In this document: one piece after another, positions 63,723-64,000 of the stretch | Layout: every line of letters starts with the position of its first letter | Numbering within the stretch: position 1 is the stretch's first letter | Assembly (NCBI GenBank): GCA_947649365.1 | Contig: CANSRH010000004.1 | Span: 20,962 to 84,961 of the forward strand | Direction: 5' to 3' | Length of the DNA: 64,000 bases | Source: an uncultured Mycoplasmatota bacterium | GTDB lineage: Bacteria; Bacillota_I; Bacilli_A; RF39; UBA660 | Notes under the pieces: generated by a model | The model's input: only the letters and a program-made list of their open reading frames with translations | What the model was told of the DNA's origin: nothing | Database searches by the model: none | Program-made: the position numbers and the translations under genes

Positions 63723-64000
63723 ATGAAAAAAGAAAAGAAAATCCTCCCAACCAGACGAGTTCGTCGGGGGGGGGGTATTAGAGAATAAACACTCTAACGA
63801 ACTGGAAAGGTTTAACAAAAACAAAAAACAAAAGAGAATCATTATAGGTTCTATTCTAGGAATATTAGTTGTCATAGGAAGTATAACACTATACAAAACA
63901 TTTGCTTTATATAAAGAAGAAAAGACATTCAATGTCCTAAGAGGACAAGTCCCAGAATTTCAAAGGATGGATATAGAACTACTATCATTTACATTGGATG
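63723..64000 (+). CDS. Phase-variable membrane/surface protein, currently out of frame (3' truncated)
   Basis: GAGGAGGAAAAG places the ATG at 63723. The frame reads KKEKKILPTRRVRRGGG and, because the G tract has ten bases, runs into TAA at 63786. The next frame, without a start of its own, continues from 63775 to the window end: VLENKHSNELERFNKNKKQK, a membrane helix (IIIGSILGILVVIGSITLY), then FALYKEEKTFNVLRGQVPEF. Nine or twelve G would join the two. The result would be a membrane-anchored protein with a basic cytoplasmic N-terminus and a large external part beyond the edge. Confidence 0.78.
63766..63775 (+). repeat. G10 homopolymer inside a coding start
   Basis: Ten consecutive G after CGTC. 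It lies 43 bases after the ATG and decides the frame of the downstream membrane protein. Confidence 0.95.

Noticed and set aside
1..64000. CRISPR arrays, rRNA genes, insertion sequences with transposases
   Set aside because: I saw no regularly spaced repeats, no rRNA sequence and no transposase or integrase motifs in any frame.

Overview
The window is a low-GC, standard-code bacterial chromosome segment. TGA works as a stop in many genes and Trp is encoded by TGG. The gene set points to a Bacillota (Bacilli or Erysipelotrichia-like, gut type): murB, murC, murD and a D,D-carboxypeptidase show a peptidoglycan wall, there are many lipobox lipoproteins, a T-box, a Gram-positive type LexA box, and A/T-rich promoters with AGGAGG-type ribosome sites. 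No marker fixes the species, so this placement is inference.

Layout. 1-9.7 kb: an edge-truncated SDR oxidoreductase, two unknown proteins, then an ABC exporter (ATPase plus large FtsX-type permease) followed by an OmpR-type regulator and histidine kinase. 9.7-14.4 kb: a YolD/UvrX-type SOS polymerase pair under a LexA box, a fused ABCG-like half transporter, an ACT-domain protein and a DMT permease. 14.4-17.1 kb: an accessory patch with RhuM, a hydrolase broken by a stop, and a Fic remnant. 17.1-32.4 kb: mostly core genes (MurB, cyclophilin lipoprotein, GluRS, MazG, SMUG2-like glycosylase, MurD, MurC) with a pair of paralogous lipoprotein loci. 32.5-46 kb: cell-surface and housekeeping genes, with several decayed genes between them, a thrS locus carrying a Thr-rich leader peptide and a T-box, tRNA-Glu(CTC), TtcA, an AarF kinase, DacA, an HD protein and DinD. 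46-48.3 kb: a second ABC exporter. 48.4-60.6 kb: a phage-like lysin, two tail-collar proteins, a 2017-residue RHS polymorphic toxin with a candidate immunity gene, and a downstream store of orphan RHS C-terminal tips with their own candidate immunity genes. 60.7-64 kb: a DAACS symporter, a Sel1-repeat protein, and a membrane protein gene switched out of frame by a G10 tract.

Two themes stand out. (1) Poly-G tracts, very unlikely by chance in this A/T-rich DNA, sit in promoter spacers or in a coding start: G10 in the spacer of the 46 kb ABC promoter, G10 within codons 15-18 of the last gene (currently out of frame; 9 or 12 G would restore it), and interrupted tracts (G5AG4, G4AG5) in the spacers of the two paralogous lipoprotein promoters. 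This looks like a slipped-strand phase-variation system. (2) The RHS locus combines a peptidoglycan hydrolase, collar-domain fibres, a toxin with lectin-like modules and swap-ready tips. The thrS region also appears to carry two successive attenuators that sense threonine charging.
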